Positions 7,772 to 16,325 of a stretch of DNA of 64,000 bases are shown here, piece by piece. A program made the translations under genes and the position numbers. This DNA comes from Achromobacter xylosoxidans. Lineage in GTDB: Bacteria > Pseudomonadota > Gammaproteobacteria > Burkholderiales > Burkholderiaceae_B. How positions within the stretch are numbered: the stretch's first letter is position 1; every line of letters starts with the position of its first letter. Where the stretch lies: positions 4,092,001-4,156,000 of the forward strand of contig NZ_CP061008.1 in the NCBI RefSeq assembly GCF_014490035.1. The letters run 5' to 3'. The notes under the pieces were generated by a model. That model had not been told where the DNA came from. It worked only from the letters and a program-made list of their open reading frames with translations, and made no database searches.

Positions 7772-7931
7772 TCCGAATTCCACCCTCGTGCATTTGCATC
7801 GCCATCATTTGAAAATCGCACGGCTGAAAATCAATAACGCCGCAGTCACAATATAGTTAAACTCCTGAAATATTTCAAAATTTAAACAAATATAATTACT
7901 TGTTCATTTTTTATTTATTGACAGGCGATAT

Positions 7932-8888
7932 TCAAACGTTTGCGTCGACGCGCACTGTCGTCGCGGCGTCTCGCAACGCATCCAGGAACAACGATGCCGC
8001 AGCCGCAGTGCGCACGTCCCGCCGCGTCATGATGCCCACGGGGTGCAGCCGCGCCTGCAAGGCCAGCGGCAGGATGGCCAGTTGCCCGTTGGCCGCCAGA
8101 GCACGAGCCACACGCAGCGGAATAGCCGACAGCAGCGAGGTCCGCTGCAATAGCGAGACGATGGTCAGAATGGCGCTGGATTCGATGGCAACCTGCGGGA
8201 AGCCCGCGCCGCGCGCCGAGACGGCGGCGGCGACCATGCTGTAGAGCGCCGCGTTGCGCGACGGCAGCACCCAGCGGCATTTGTCCAGCGCCGCGCCGCT
8301 CAACCGGCTGCGCGAGGCCAGCGGATGGGCCGGGCCGCAGACCACGGCGGTGGCCTCGTCGTAAAGGATCTCGCATTGCAGGTCGGCGTCCGCCCCCTCC
8401 ACCCCGAGCCGTCCCACCACGCAGTCCAGCTCGCCTGCGCGCAAGGCGGGCAACAACTGCTTTTCCAGGCCTTCGGACAGCTCGATGCGCAGCGCCGGAT
8501 GCGTCTCCTGCAGGCGTTGCGCCGCAAGGGGCACGAGCAGATGCGCCACCACCGGGAAAATGCCCGCCCTCACCTTGCCGCTTGCGCCGTTGGCAGCGGC
8601 GGCGAGTTCGGCGTGCGTCGCGTCGAGTTCGTTCAGCAGCAGGCGGGCGCGGTCGATCATCAGCAAACCCAGCGCGGTCGGCGCGACGCCGTGATGCGAA
8701 CGCTCGAACAAGGGCTGACCGGCCAGCGCTTCGGCCTCGCCCAGCAGCTTGCTCAGCGCGGGCTGGCTGAGGTGCATTGCTTCGGCTGCCCGGTGCAGAT
8801 TGCCGACCCGTCCCAGCTCGTCCAGCAAGACCAGGTGGCGGATGCGCAGGCGCGACCGCAGCTGCTGCAAAGGGGGGATGTCCGGCAT
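7932..8888 (-). CDS. LysR-family regulator of the adjacent binding-protein/thiolase/ligase unit
   Basis: A 318-residue LysR regulator. The N-terminal helix-turn-helix reads LHRAAEAMHLSQPALSKLLG, followed by a periplasmic-binding-like effector domain. It is divergent from the solute-binding protein gene at 9010. The 121-base gap holds a T-N11-A palindrome plus further TTATC half-sites. The usual reading is autorepression and inducer-dependent activation of the divergent unit. The effector is unknown; a CoA ester or the transported acid would be natural. Confidence 0.9.
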   Translation of the reverse strand: MPDIPPLQQLRSRLRIRHLVLLDELGRVGNLHRAAEAMHLSQPALSKLLGEAEALAGQPLFERSHHGVAPTALGLLMIDRARLLLNELDATHAELAAAANGASGKVRAGIFPVVAHLLVPLAAQRLQETHPALRIELSEGLEKQLLPALRAGELDCVVGRLGVEGADADLQCEILYDEATAVVCGPAHPLASRSRLSGAALDKCRWVLPSRNAALYSMVAAAVSARGAGFPQVAIESSAILTIVSLLQRTSLLSAIPLRVARALAANGQLAILPLALQARLHPVGIMTRRDVRTAAAASLFLDALRDAATTVRVDANV

Positions 8889-8909
8889 GGAATACGCCCG
8901 GCAAGTTGG

Positions 8910-8923
8910 TTATCGATTGATAA
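8910..8923. promoter_or_regulatory. LysR-type binding site
   Basis: TTATC-GATT-GATAA is a perfect inverted repeat of T-N11-A form in the divergent gap. Two more TTATC half-sites follow, within CAATTATCC and CAGTTATCG at about 8932-8947. This layout suits a recognition site plus activation sites for the LysR protein encoded at 7932-8888. Confidence 0.55.
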
Positions 8924-9009
8924 GGAATCGCAATTATCCAGTTATCGCCAACACGCCCATACTAGGGTCATCCCGCTAACCGGGTGATATCCAAAAAAGG
9001 GGAATAGCC

Positions 9010-10143
9010 ATGTTTCATCGTCTTGCCGCGCTGGCGCTGGCCTGCGCCCTGGCGCCCGCCGCCGCGTCCGCCGACATCCGCATCGGCGTGATCGCCAGCA
9101 GCACCGGCCCCGGAGCCTCCATGGGGTCGCTATACCGCAGCACCGTGCCGCTACTGCCCAAGACGCTGGGCGGCCAACCGGTGGAGTACATCGCGCTGGA
9201 CGATGCGACCGATCCGTCGTCCGCGGTCAGGACGGCGCGCAAGCTGATCACCGAGAACAAGGTGGACGCCATCATCGGCCCGAGCAATGTGCCGACCTCG
9301 ATGGCGGTCACGGAAGTCGCCCGCGAAGCGCGCACGCCGCAGCTCTCGTTGGCGCCCATCATGGTCAGCCCCGACCGCGCCGAATGGATCTTCGTGGTGG
9401 CCCATGGCATAGACCTGATGGTGGACTCGCTGACCGCCGACATGGCCAAGCGCGGCGTGAAGAGCGTGGCCTACATCGGCTTCTCGGACGCCTGGGGCGA
9501 CGCCGTCTACCGCGCGTTGCAGGAATCGGCCGCCAAGCGCGGCATCACGGTGCTCAGCAACGAACGCTACGCGCGCACCGACAACTCGGTCACGGCGCAG
9601 GTGCTGAAGATTGTCGCTCTCAACCCCGGCGCGGTGTTGGTCGGCGGCTCGGGCACGCCGGGCGCCCTGCCCCATCTGTCGCTGCGCGAACGCGGCTATC
9701 AGGGCGTCCAGTACAACACGCATGGCGTGATCAACAAGGATTTCCTGAAGCTGGGCGGCAAGGGCGTGGATGGCGTCATCGTGCCCAGCGGCCCGGTGCA
9801 AGTGGTGGAACAGCTGCCCGCGGACAGCCCGATCAAGCCGGTCGCCACGCGCTACGCCCAGCAGTATGAATCGGCCTACGGCGCCGATTCGCGCAACGCC
9901 TTCGCGCCTTACACCTACGACGCCTATCTGTTGCTGGACGCGGCCGTGGCCAAGATTCCCGCGGGCACCCAGCCCGGCACCCCCGCCTTCCGCCAGGCGC
10001 TGCGCGACGCCCTGGAAAGCCTGCAGGGCACCGTCGGCACCCAGGGCATCTACATGATGTCGCCCACCAACCACAACGGTCTGGACGAGCGCGGCGTCGT
10101 GCTGATGCAGGCCCGTTCGGGCGCCTGGCAGTTCCTGCCGTAA
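9010..10143 (+). CDS. ABC transporter substrate-binding protein (LivJ/Peripla_BP_6 type)
   Basis: A 377-residue periplasmic protein with a cleavable signal peptide (MFHRLAALALACALAPAAASA) followed by the type-1 periplasmic-binding fold: IRIGVIASSTGPGASMG, DDATDPSSAVRTARKLI and IIGPSNVPTSM. GGGGAA lies before the ATG. Members bind branched-chain amino acids or aromatic and aliphatic acids for Liv-type ABC importers. The neighbouring thiolase and CoA ligase favour a carboxylic acid. No permease or ATPase genes accompany it, so it must share the membrane parts of another Liv system. Confidence 0.9.
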   Translation: MFHRLAALALACALAPAAASADIRIGVIASSTGPGASMGSLYRSTVPLLPKTLGGQPVEYIALDDATDPSSAVRTARKLITENKVDAIIGPSNVPTSMAVTEVAREARTPQLSLAPIMVSPDRAEWIFVVAHGIDLMVDSLTADMAKRGVKSVAYIGFSDAWGDAVYRALQESAAKRGITVLSNERYARTDNSVTAQVLKIVALNPGAVLVGGSGTPGALPHLSLRERGYQGVQYNTHGVINKDFLKLGGKGVDGVIVPSGPVQVVEQLPADSPIKPVATRYAQQYESAYGADSRNAFAPYTYDAYLLLDAAVAKIPAGTQPGTPAFRQALRDALESLQGTVGTQGIYMMSPTNHNGLDERGVVLMQARSGAWQFLP

Positions 10144-10170
10144 GCCGCCTTTCTTGCAACAGGAGTCCGC

Positions 10171-11385
10171 ATGACCGGCGTACACATTCCCTATGGCGTG
10201 TATTGGAGCACCCCATTCTCGCGCTGGCAGGGCAGCCTGTCGCGCCTGCACAGCCTGCGTTTCGCGGCCTGGACCGCCAGCCGTGAACTGGAGCGCCGCG
10301 GCATCTCGCCCGCGGCGCTGCAAAGCGCGGTGCTGGGCTGCTCGGTGCCGCAGCAGGGCTCGTTCTACGGCCTGCCCTGGGTGGCCGGCATGCTGGGCGC
10401 GCCCCATCTGGCGGGGCCGGTGGTCTCGCAGGCTTGCGCCACCTCGGTGCGGGGCCTGGCCGCGGCCGCGGCCGAACTCATGCTCGGCAACGCCGAAACC
10501 TCGCTGGTCCTCATGGCCGACCGCGTGTCCAACGGCCCGCAGCTCTACCATCCCGATCCCGCCGGCCCCGGCGGCTCCGGCGCGCATGAAAACTGGGTGT
10601 TGGACAATTTTTCGCACGATCCCTGGAGCGGCCTGTCCATGCTGCAGACCGGCGAGCGCGTGGCCGAGCGCCATGGCATCTCCACGGACGAACAGAATGC
10701 CGTCACGCTGCGCCGCTACGAGCAGTACGCGCAGGCCTGCGCCGGCGGCCGCCGGTTCCAGCAGCGTTACATGACGCTGCCCTTCGAGGTGCCCGACCCG
10801 CGCTACGCCAAAATCGCATCGGTGCTGGAAGGCGACGAAGGCATCCATGCCACCACAGAAGCGGGTCTGGCGCGCCTGGCGCCCGTGCTGCCCGGCGGCA
10901 CCATCACCTATGGCGGGCAGACGCATCCGGCCGACGGCAACGCGGGCATGGTTCTGGCAACCGCCGCGCGTGCGCGTGAGTTGTCGCGCCGCCCCGAGAT
11001 CGGCATCGAGATTCTGGGCTTCGGCCAGTCGCGCACCGAAAAGGGCTATATGCCGCAGGCGCCGATCGAAGCCGCCGGCCACGCGCTGCAACGCGCCAAC
11101 CTGGCCGTGTCCGACCTGCATGCGGTGAAGACGCACAACCCCTTCGTGGTCTCGGACATTGCGCTGGCGCGCGCCACGGGGTTCGACGTCATGGCCATGA
11201 ACAACTATGGCTGCTCGCTGGTGTGGGGCCATCCCCAAAGCCCGACCGGCCTTCGGTCCGTCATCGAGCTCATCGAAGAACTGGCCGAGCGTGGCGGCGG
11301 CCTGGGCCTGTTCACGGGCTGCGCGGCCGGCGACAGCGCGATGGCCGTGGTCTTGCGCGTGGACGCTGGCGGAGCGGCACGATGA
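10171..11385 (+). CDS. Thiolase (acetyl-CoA acyltransferase family)
   Basis: A 404-residue thiolase-fold enzyme. The nucleophilic Cys (about residue 89) sits in SQACATSVRG, the His in SLVWGHPQSPTG, and the second Cys in LFTGCAAGDSAM, so all catalytic residues of a degradative thiolase are present. It would split a 3-ketoacyl-CoA into acetyl-CoA and a shortened acyl-CoA. AGGAG precedes the start. Its stop overlaps the start of the acyl-CoA ligase gene by four bases. With the upstream binding protein it forms an uptake-activation-cleavage unit for an unidentified acid; hydratase and dehydrogenase partners are not present here. Confidence 0.88.
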   Translation: MTGVHIPYGVYWSTPFSRWQGSLSRLHSLRFAAWTASRELERRGISPAALQSAVLGCSVPQQGSFYGLPWVAGMLGAPHLAGPVVSQACATSVRGLAAAAAELMLGNAETSLVLMADRVSNGPQLYHPDPAGPGGSGAHENWVLDNFSHDPWSGLSMLQTGERVAERHGISTDEQNAVTLRRYEQYAQACAGGRRFQQRYMTLPFEVPDPRYAKIASVLEGDEGIHATTEAGLARLAPVLPGGTITYGGQTHPADGNAGMVLATAARARELSRRPEIGIEILGFGQSRTEKGYMPQAPIEAAGHALQRANLAVSDLHAVKTHNPFVVSDIALARATGFDVMAMNNYGCSLVWGHPQSPTGLRSVIELIEELAERGGGLGLFTGCAAGDSAMAVVLRVDAGGAAR

Positions 11386-12893
11386 GCCAATCCAGCCTTG
11401 AAGGCGTCCTGCGCATTCCCGCCGTGCTGGCCCGCGCGGCGCGCGACTGGCCCGAACGCACGGCCCTGGTTTGCGGCACACGTCGCGTCGATTACCGGCG
11501 CTACGCCGCCGAAGTCTGGGCGACGGCCCGCCATCTACGCGTCCACGCGCCTTGCGGCGCGCGCATCGCAACGCTGCTGGGCAATTCGGACCTGGCCTGC
11601 GTGGTGACGCTGGCGCTGCAGTGCTCCGGCAACCAGCATGTGCCGCTCAATCCGCTGTATACCGCGCGCGAACTGGAGTTCATCCTGCGCGACGCGCAGC
11701 CCGCTCTGCTGATTGCGGACGCGGCATCGGCGGCCGTCGCGGCGTCGCTGGCCGCGGCGCTGGGCATCCCGTTGGTCGCCGAAGACGAGGCCCGTGAGTG
11801 GCTGAAGCCGGAGCCAGGCCTGGACGATGCGCCGCTGGACGATGCCGACGCCCAGGCGCCGGCCTTGCTCCAATACACCGGCGGCACGACCGGACACCCC
11901 AAGGGCGTGATCCTCGGACGCGACGCCATCGCCACCAATGTGCTGCAGCGGGAATTGGCCCTGCCCACCCGCTACGGCGCCGACAGCGTGCTTTGCGCCA
12001 TGCCGCTGTTCCATTCCTACGGCATGGCCATGGGCCTGTTCCTGGCCGCCAGCGCCGCGGCCACGCTGGTGGTGCTGCCGCGTTACCGGCCCGACGACGT
12101 CTGCGACACCGTAGAGCGCGAGCGCATTACGTTGTTTCCCGGCAGCCCCACCATCTACACCGGCTTGCTGTCGCACCCGCGCTTCGCGGCCACCGACTGG
12201 TCCAGCGTGCGCGTCTGCTATTCCGGATCCGCCCCGCTGGCCGAAGAAGTGCACCGGCGCTGGGAAGCTGCGGTAGGCGCGCCGATCTACGAGGGCTACG
12301 GCCAGACTGAAGCGGGCCCCATCCTCACCTACAACGGCCCGGCCGGCGCCCGCCATGGTTCGGTCGGCACGCCCGTGGCCGGCACCGAGGTGCAGGTGGT
12401 CGACCTGGAATCAGGCACGGTCGTGCTGCCGCCCGGCCAGCGCGGCGAAATCCGCGCGCGTGGGCCGCAGATCATGCAAGGCTATCTGGCCAGGCCGGAC
12501 GCCACCGCTGAAACCCTGCGCGACGGCTGGCTCTATACGGGCGATATCGGCGAGTTCGCGGAGGACGGCTTCCTGTACATCCGCGACCGTAAAAAGGATC
12601 TGGTGATTTCCGGTGGCTACAACGTCTACCCGCGCGAGATCGACGAGGTGCTGTACCTGCATCCGGACGTGGCCGAAGCCGCCGCGGTGGGTTGGCCGGA
12701 CAGCTATCGCGGCGAGGTCATCCGCGCCTTCGTCGTCCTGCGGCCGGGCGCGGCAATCGACGAGGCCGGGCTGATCGCGCACTGCCAGTCGAACCTGGCG
12801 CGCTACAAGGTGCCGGCGGTCGTCTGCATACTCGACGCCCTGCCCTACACGGGCGCCAACAAGGTGGACAAGAAGGCGCTGCGCGCGCCATAA
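11382..12893 (+). CDS. Acyl-CoA ligase (AMP-forming, class I)
   Basis: A 503-residue ANL-superfamily ligase that makes an acyl-adenylate and then the CoA thioester. Motifs in order: LLQYTGGTTGHPKGVI (ATP P-loop), YEGYGQTEAGP, YTGDIGEF, the hinge DRKKDLVISGGYNVYP, and the C-terminal catalytic Lys in GANKVDKKALR. The ATG at 11382 overlaps the thiolase stop (ATGA), indicating coupling. It probably activates the acid imported through the binding protein at 9010. The substrate pocket cannot be read reliably. Confidence 0.9.
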   Translation: MSQSSLEGVLRIPAVLARAARDWPERTALVCGTRRVDYRRYAAEVWATARHLRVHAPCGARIATLLGNSDLACVVTLALQCSGNQHVPLNPLYTARELEFILRDAQPALLIADAASAAVAASLAAALGIPLVAEDEAREWLKPEPGLDDAPLDDADAQAPALLQYTGGTTGHPKGVILGRDAIATNVLQRELALPTRYGADSVLCAMPLFHSYGMAMGLFLAASAAATLVVLPRYRPDDVCDTVERERITLFPGSPTIYTGLLSHPRFAATDWSSVRVCYSGSAPLAEEVHRRWEAAVGAPIYEGYGQTEAGPILTYNGPAGARHGSVGTPVAGTEVQVVDLESGTVVLPPGQRGEIRARGPQIMQGYLARPDATAETLRDGWLYTGDIGEFAEDGFLYIRDRKKDLVISGGYNVYPREIDEVLYLHPDVAEAAAVGWPDSYRGEVIRAFVVLRPGAAIDEAGLIAHCQSNLARYKVPAVVCILDALPYTGANKVDKKALRAP

Positions 12894-12902
12894 AGGCTGC
12901 GC

Positions 12903-12922
12903 GACGCCCCGGCAGGGGCGTC
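12903..12922. terminator. GC-rich hairpin between convergent genes
   Basis: GACGCCCC-GGCA-GGGGCGTC is a perfect 8-base stem with a 4-base loop in the 47-base gap between the ligase gene and the convergent symporter gene. There is no U-tract on either side, so it may be a weak or Rho-assisted terminator, or only an RNA end-protecting hairpin. Confidence 0.45.
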
Positions 12923-12940
12923 ACGCGGCCGGCCCGCTGC

Positions 12941-14392
12941 TCACGCCGGGTCCCGATCCAGCCTGCGCACCGCCGCGCTCAGGGTCGAGAAATCGAACTC
13001 CTTGCGGCCGCGCAGCAGGCATCGCATCAGCACCGTCGTCACCACCGGCACCACCGCCGCCAGCAGGAAGGACTCCAGCAGGAACGAGGGCTTGTCGCCC
13101 GGAGCCGGGAAGTAGAACAGGCCCGCCGCCAAGCCGGAGAGGGTCGCGACAGTGGCGGTGAGGCCGTCGTGCTTGCGGCTGAACAATCCATAGAACACCG
13201 GAAAGGCGGCGGCGGAGCACAGCAGGTCGGCCAGCAGGAACAGGTACAGCACGCTGTAGCCCTGCGAGGCCACGATCATGACCGGGATGGCCATCAACAG
13301 CACCAGCCAGCGCGCCAGGCGCTTCATGGTCATGGAACTGGCGTTGGGCATCAGGCGGCGCATGTCGACCGCGATGATGCTGGAGACGGCGCTGATCGCC
13401 GTGTCGGCGGTGCTCATGACCAGCGACAGCCCCAAGGGAATCAACGCGATCACGAACCACGCCGGTGCATGCGGCATGATGACGCTGAAGAGCGCGATGG
13501 AGCTGTCGCCCTGGGGCGCCAGGCCGACGAAGGCCAGGCCGAACAGTCCCATGAGGAAGATGAAGGGCGCGACCAGCAGGCCGCCCAGCAGGAAGCCGTT
13601 GCGCATGGAGCGGGCATCGCGGGCGGCATAGATGCGCTGCCAGTTGCCCTGGTGGAAAATCCCCGTCAGCAGGATGGCGACGAAAAAGGTCAGCCCCGCC
13701 TTGATGCCCACCGGATCGGTCAGGTCCAGCAGCTGCGGCGCCTTGGCCTGCAGCGCTTCGATGGTGGGCATGGCGCCGCCCGCGGCCTGCCAGCCGACCA
13801 CGCACAGAATCACCAGCAGGGGCACGATCACCATCATCTGCACCTGGTCGGTGAAGATCGACGAGCGCAGGCCGCCGTAGGTGGTGTAGAGCAAGGTGGT
13901 GCCCATCACGATGGCGGCGGTGGCCCACAGCGGCACGGGCGCCAGCATGGTGACCAGCTTGGCGATCGCCGTGACTTCGGCCGACAGGGCAATGAAGAGA
14001 TAAAACAGCATGATGAACAGCGCCAGGCCGTACATGGGCCGGCCGTAGCGCGCCATCAGGAACTCCGTCAGGGTGTGTCCGTGGGGAATCAGTTCGCGCA
14101 TGCGCCGTCCCAGCGGAATCATGACCAGGCGCGGCGACATCGATCCCAGCGCGTAGCCGATCACCGCCGCCAGGCCGCCCCAGGTGGCAGCCTGCGCGGG
14201 CGAGAACAGGATCCACGCGCCCAGGGTCGAAGCCATCAGCGTCAGGATGGTGCCGAAGGCGCCCTGGCTGTTGCGGGCGACGATGTAGTCCTCCAGCGTG
14301 CCGCGCTTGCGGCGCGTGTACAGCACGCTGGCCACGGCAAAGCCGCCCGAAAACAGCAGCAGCCACATCAGGGCGGTGGATTGGGTCAACAT
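12941..14392 (-). CDS. Sodium/solute symporter under TPP riboswitch control (thiamine-related uptake, ThiV-like)
   Basis: A 483-residue SSS-family permease with about 13 hydrophobic segments. Family marks include LGAWILFSPAQAATWGGLAA, the YTTYGGLRSS loop and GLSLVMSTADTAISAVSS. The start at 14392 has GGGAGGA ten bases upstream. A TPP riboswitch lies about 115 bases upstream on the same strand, which makes thiamine or a thiamine precursor the likely cargo. SSS-family transporters behind TPP elements have been described by comparative genomics as ThiV. It is convergent with the acyl-CoA ligase gene. Transport of thiamine itself versus a precursor cannot be decided from sequence. Confidence 0.85.
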   Translation of the reverse strand: MLTQSTALMWLLLFSGGFAVASVLYTRRKRGTLEDYIVARNSQGAFGTILTLMASTLGAWILFSPAQAATWGGLAAVIGYALGSMSPRLVMIPLGRRMRELIPHGHTLTEFLMARYGRPMYGLALFIMLFYLFIALSAEVTAIAKLVTMLAPVPLWATAAIVMGTTLLYTTYGGLRSSIFTDQVQMMVIVPLLVILCVVGWQAAGGAMPTIEALQAKAPQLLDLTDPVGIKAGLTFFVAILLTGIFHQGNWQRIYAARDARSMRNGFLLGGLLVAPFIFLMGLFGLAFVGLAPQGDSSIALFSVIMPHAPAWFVIALIPLGLSLVMSTADTAISAVSSIIAVDMRRLMPNASSMTMKRLARWLVLLMAIPVMIVASQGYSVLYLFLLADLLCSAAAFPVFYGLFSRKHDGLTATVATLSGLAAGLFYFPAPGDKPSFLLESFLLAAVVPVVTTVLMRCLLRGRKEFDFSTLSAAVRRLDRDPA

Positions 14393-14405
14393 GGGTTTCG
14401 GTCCT

Positions 14406-14424
14406 CCCGCTGCCGGCGGGCAGC
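14406..14424 (-). promoter_or_regulatory. Two mutually exclusive hairpins at the symporter ribosome site
   Basis: In the leader, CCCGC-CGGCA-GCGGG (14406-14420) runs into the GGGAGGA ribosome site, while GCTGCC-CGCC-GGCAGC (14409-14424) uses overlapping bases and would leave that site free. This is how a translational riboswitch platform would look. The link to TPP binding is inferred and not visible as direct aptamer pairing. Confidence 0.4.
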
Positions 14425-14507
14425 CGGACGCGCAACGCGGCGGCCCCGCTGGTACGCAGGCCGCAAGATGAATGAAAGTCTAGGGAGGGCGCGCGGACTG
14501 CGCGATG

Positions 14508-14597
14508 TCCTTCCCTTCGCCGGCATTACCCGGATCAGGTTCAAAGGGTTACCGCGATGTCGCGGAATCTCAGCCCTTGCAGGGCTCCCCCAGGAAT
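14508..14597 (-). ncRNA. TPP riboswitch (THI element)
   Basis: Read on the minus strand, the aptamer contains GGGGGAGCCC, CTGAGA (14568-14573), ACCCTTTGAACCTGATC and CCGGGTAATGCCGGCGAAGG, which are the invariant blocks of the THI element. TCCT near the 5' end pairs with AGGA at the 3' end to close the first helix. It precedes the symporter gene by about 115 bases. Thiamine pyrophosphate binding should reduce symporter expression. Confidence 0.95.
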
Positions 14598-14775
14598 TGC
14601 CGCAAGATTAGGAGAGCGGCACGCCAATGTCAACGCGCCGGGCGCGGACGCCCGCCAGCGGCTTTTGTGCTAAGTTCGCCCGCGTGCGGCGGCCGTTTTC
14701 CTGTCCGCCGCTGCAATCGTAGAGCCTGACCATGCCTATCGCGCCTTTTACCGCCCCTGTCCGGGCCGGATCGCC
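14598..14775. other. Divergent promoter region of symporter and monooxygenase
   Basis: About 180 bases upstream of both the riboswitch RNA and the LLM monooxygenase gene. Promoters for both must lie here. No repeat or known operator is obvious. Confidence 0.35.
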
Positions 14776-16056
14776 ATGCTGCATCTGAACCTGTTCATTT
14801 TCGGCTGCGGCCATCACCGCGCCGCCTGGCGCCATCCGGACTCGGCCGCCGAGCGGCTGGGCGACATCGCCTATTACGAAGAACTGGCGCGCACCGCCGA
14901 ACGCGGCAAGCTGGACGCCATCTTCTTTGCCGATGGGCAATCGGTCGACAACATCGGCGACGGCCCCCGCTGGCACCTGGAACCGCTGACCGCCATGGCC
15001 GCGATCGCGCGCGCCACCTCCCGCATCGGCCTGATCAGCACGGTCTCCAGCACCTTCTTCACGCCCTTTCACGCGGCCCGCATGGTGGCCTCGCTGGACC
15101 ATATTTCGGGCGGTCGGATGGGTTGGAACGTAGTCACGTCCATGTTCGACGCGGAAGCGCGCAATCATGGCTACGAGTCCATGCCGGGGCATGACTGGCG
15201 CTATGCGCGCGCCGAGGAATTCGTCGACGTCGCCTTGAAGCTGTTTGACTCGTGGGACGCGGATGCCCTGGCCATCGACCGCGCCGGCGACTACGGCGTG
15301 CCCGCGCGCGTGCACAAGATCGGCCATCACGGCGAGCATTTCCTGGTGGATGGCCCCCTGACGGTGCCGCGTCCGCCGCAAGGCCGCCCGGTGCTGTTCC
15401 AGGCCGGCGCCTCGGACCAGGGGCGCGATCTGGCCGCCCGGCGCGCCGAAGCGATCTACGCAGTCGCCTACGACCTGCCCGCTGCGCAAGCCTACTACCG
15501 CGACATCAAGCGGCGCGTGCTGGCCGCGGGACGCCAGGATTTCGTGCCGATCATGCCGGGCCTGGTCACCTACGTGGGTTCGACCGAGGCTGAGGCCCGG
15601 GCCAAGCAGCGCGAGCTCGACGTGTTGCTGCCCAGCGACGCTTCGCTGCGCCAGCTGGGCATGTTCGTGCTGCAGGACTGCTCCGCCTGGGAGCTGGACG
15701 CGCCCGTGCCGGCTCTGCCGCCCCTGGCGGAATTCACCGGCCCCAAGGGCCGCTACGCGACCATCCTGCGCATCATCGAAACCGAAAAGCCCACCGTGCG
15801 CCAGTTGCTCGGACGGCTGGCGGCCGGCGGCGGCCACTGCACCATGGTGGGCACGCCCGAACAGATCGCCGACCGGATGGAGCATTGGTACCGCAACGAA
15901 GGCGCCGATGGCTTCAATCTGATGCCGCCTTCCCTGCCCGGGGGGATCGATGATTTCGTCGAGCACGTGATTCCGGTGCTGCAACGCCGGGGCTTGTTCC
16001 GCACCGAGTACCAACACAGCACGCTGCGCGGGCACCTGGGACTGGGATCCCGATAG
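14776..16056 (+). CDS. LLM-class flavin-dependent monooxygenase (NtaA/SnaA/DszA family)
   Basis: A 426-residue luciferase-like TIM-barrel monooxygenase. Family text includes YEELARTAERGKLDAIFFAD, LEPLTAMAAIARATSRIGL, TPFHAARMVASLDHISGGR and GWNVVTS, followed by LFQAGASDQGRDLAARRAEA. The NtaA/SnaA/DszA group uses FMNH2 from a separate reductase to oxidise small heterocycles, sulfur compounds or aminopolycarboxylates. It stands divergent from the riboswitch-controlled symporter. No reductase gene is adjacent. Substrate unknown. Confidence 0.9.
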   Translation: MLHLNLFIFGCGHHRAAWRHPDSAAERLGDIAYYEELARTAERGKLDAIFFADGQSVDNIGDGPRWHLEPLTAMAAIARATSRIGLISTVSSTFFTPFHAARMVASLDHISGGRMGWNVVTSMFDAEARNHGYESMPGHDWRYARAEEFVDVALKLFDSWDADALAIDRAGDYGVPARVHKIGHHGEHFLVDGPLTVPRPPQGRPVLFQAGASDQGRDLAARRAEAIYAVAYDLPAAQAYYRDIKRRVLAAGRQDFVPIMPGLVTYVGSTEAEARAKQRELDVLLPSDASLRQLGMFVLQDCSAWELDAPVPALPPLAEFTGPKGRYATILRIIETEKPTVRQLLGRLAAGGGHCTMVGTPEQIADRMEHWYRNEGADGFNLMPPSLPGGIDDFVEHVIPVLQRRGLFRTEYQHSTLRGHLGLGSR

Positions 16057-16103
16057 GCCGGCGCGGCCGTCCCCGGCGGGCCATCTCGGCGCGCCGCTCA
16101 GGG

Positions 16104-16325
16104 TTATCCGGCTTGCGTGACAGGCGGCCGGCCGCGCTTGGCCTTCGCGGCATCGCGCGCCGCCGCCTCGACGATCAGGGCTTGGCGTTTGCGCAGGACG
16201 GCCTGACGCCTGGCCGCCGCGCGCGTCGCGATCCAGTCATAGAGCAGCACGCCCGGCTGGCGCAACAGCGCCGCGATCAAGATACCGGCGGCAGCGCCCA
16301 GCAGGCCGAACAATAACCCGTGCAT
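16104..16325 (-). CDS. Small membrane-anchored protein, unknown function
   Basis: A 73-residue protein: a hydrophobic, Gly/Ala-rich N-terminal helix (MHGLLFGLLGAAAGILIAAL) followed by a long, highly basic, Arg/Lys/Ala-rich helix and a KRGRPP tail. It probably spans the inner membrane once with a basic cytoplasmic tail. Its ATG overlaps the stop of the upstream lipoprotein gene by one base (TGATG), so it is the last gene of the marC operon. I do not recognise a family. Confidence 0.7.
   Translation of the reverse strand: MHGLLFGLLGAAAGILIAALLRQPGVLLYDWIATRAAARRQAVLRKRQALIVEAAARDAAKAKRGRPPVTQAG

Noticed and set aside
9151..11571. An 806-residue minus-strand frame across the binding-protein and thiolase genes
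   Set aside because: Antisense shadow with no recognisable domain; the plus-strand genes carry complete catalytic motifs and ribosome sites.
12903..12922. The hairpin as a small RNA or insertion-sequence end
   Set aside because: It has no mate elsewhere nearby, no target duplication and no promoter; a gene-end hairpin explains it.
12692..14611. A 639-residue plus-strand frame opposite the symporter gene
   Set aside because: Gln/His/Arg-rich antisense translation; the symporter and TPP aptamer on the minus strand explain the region fully.
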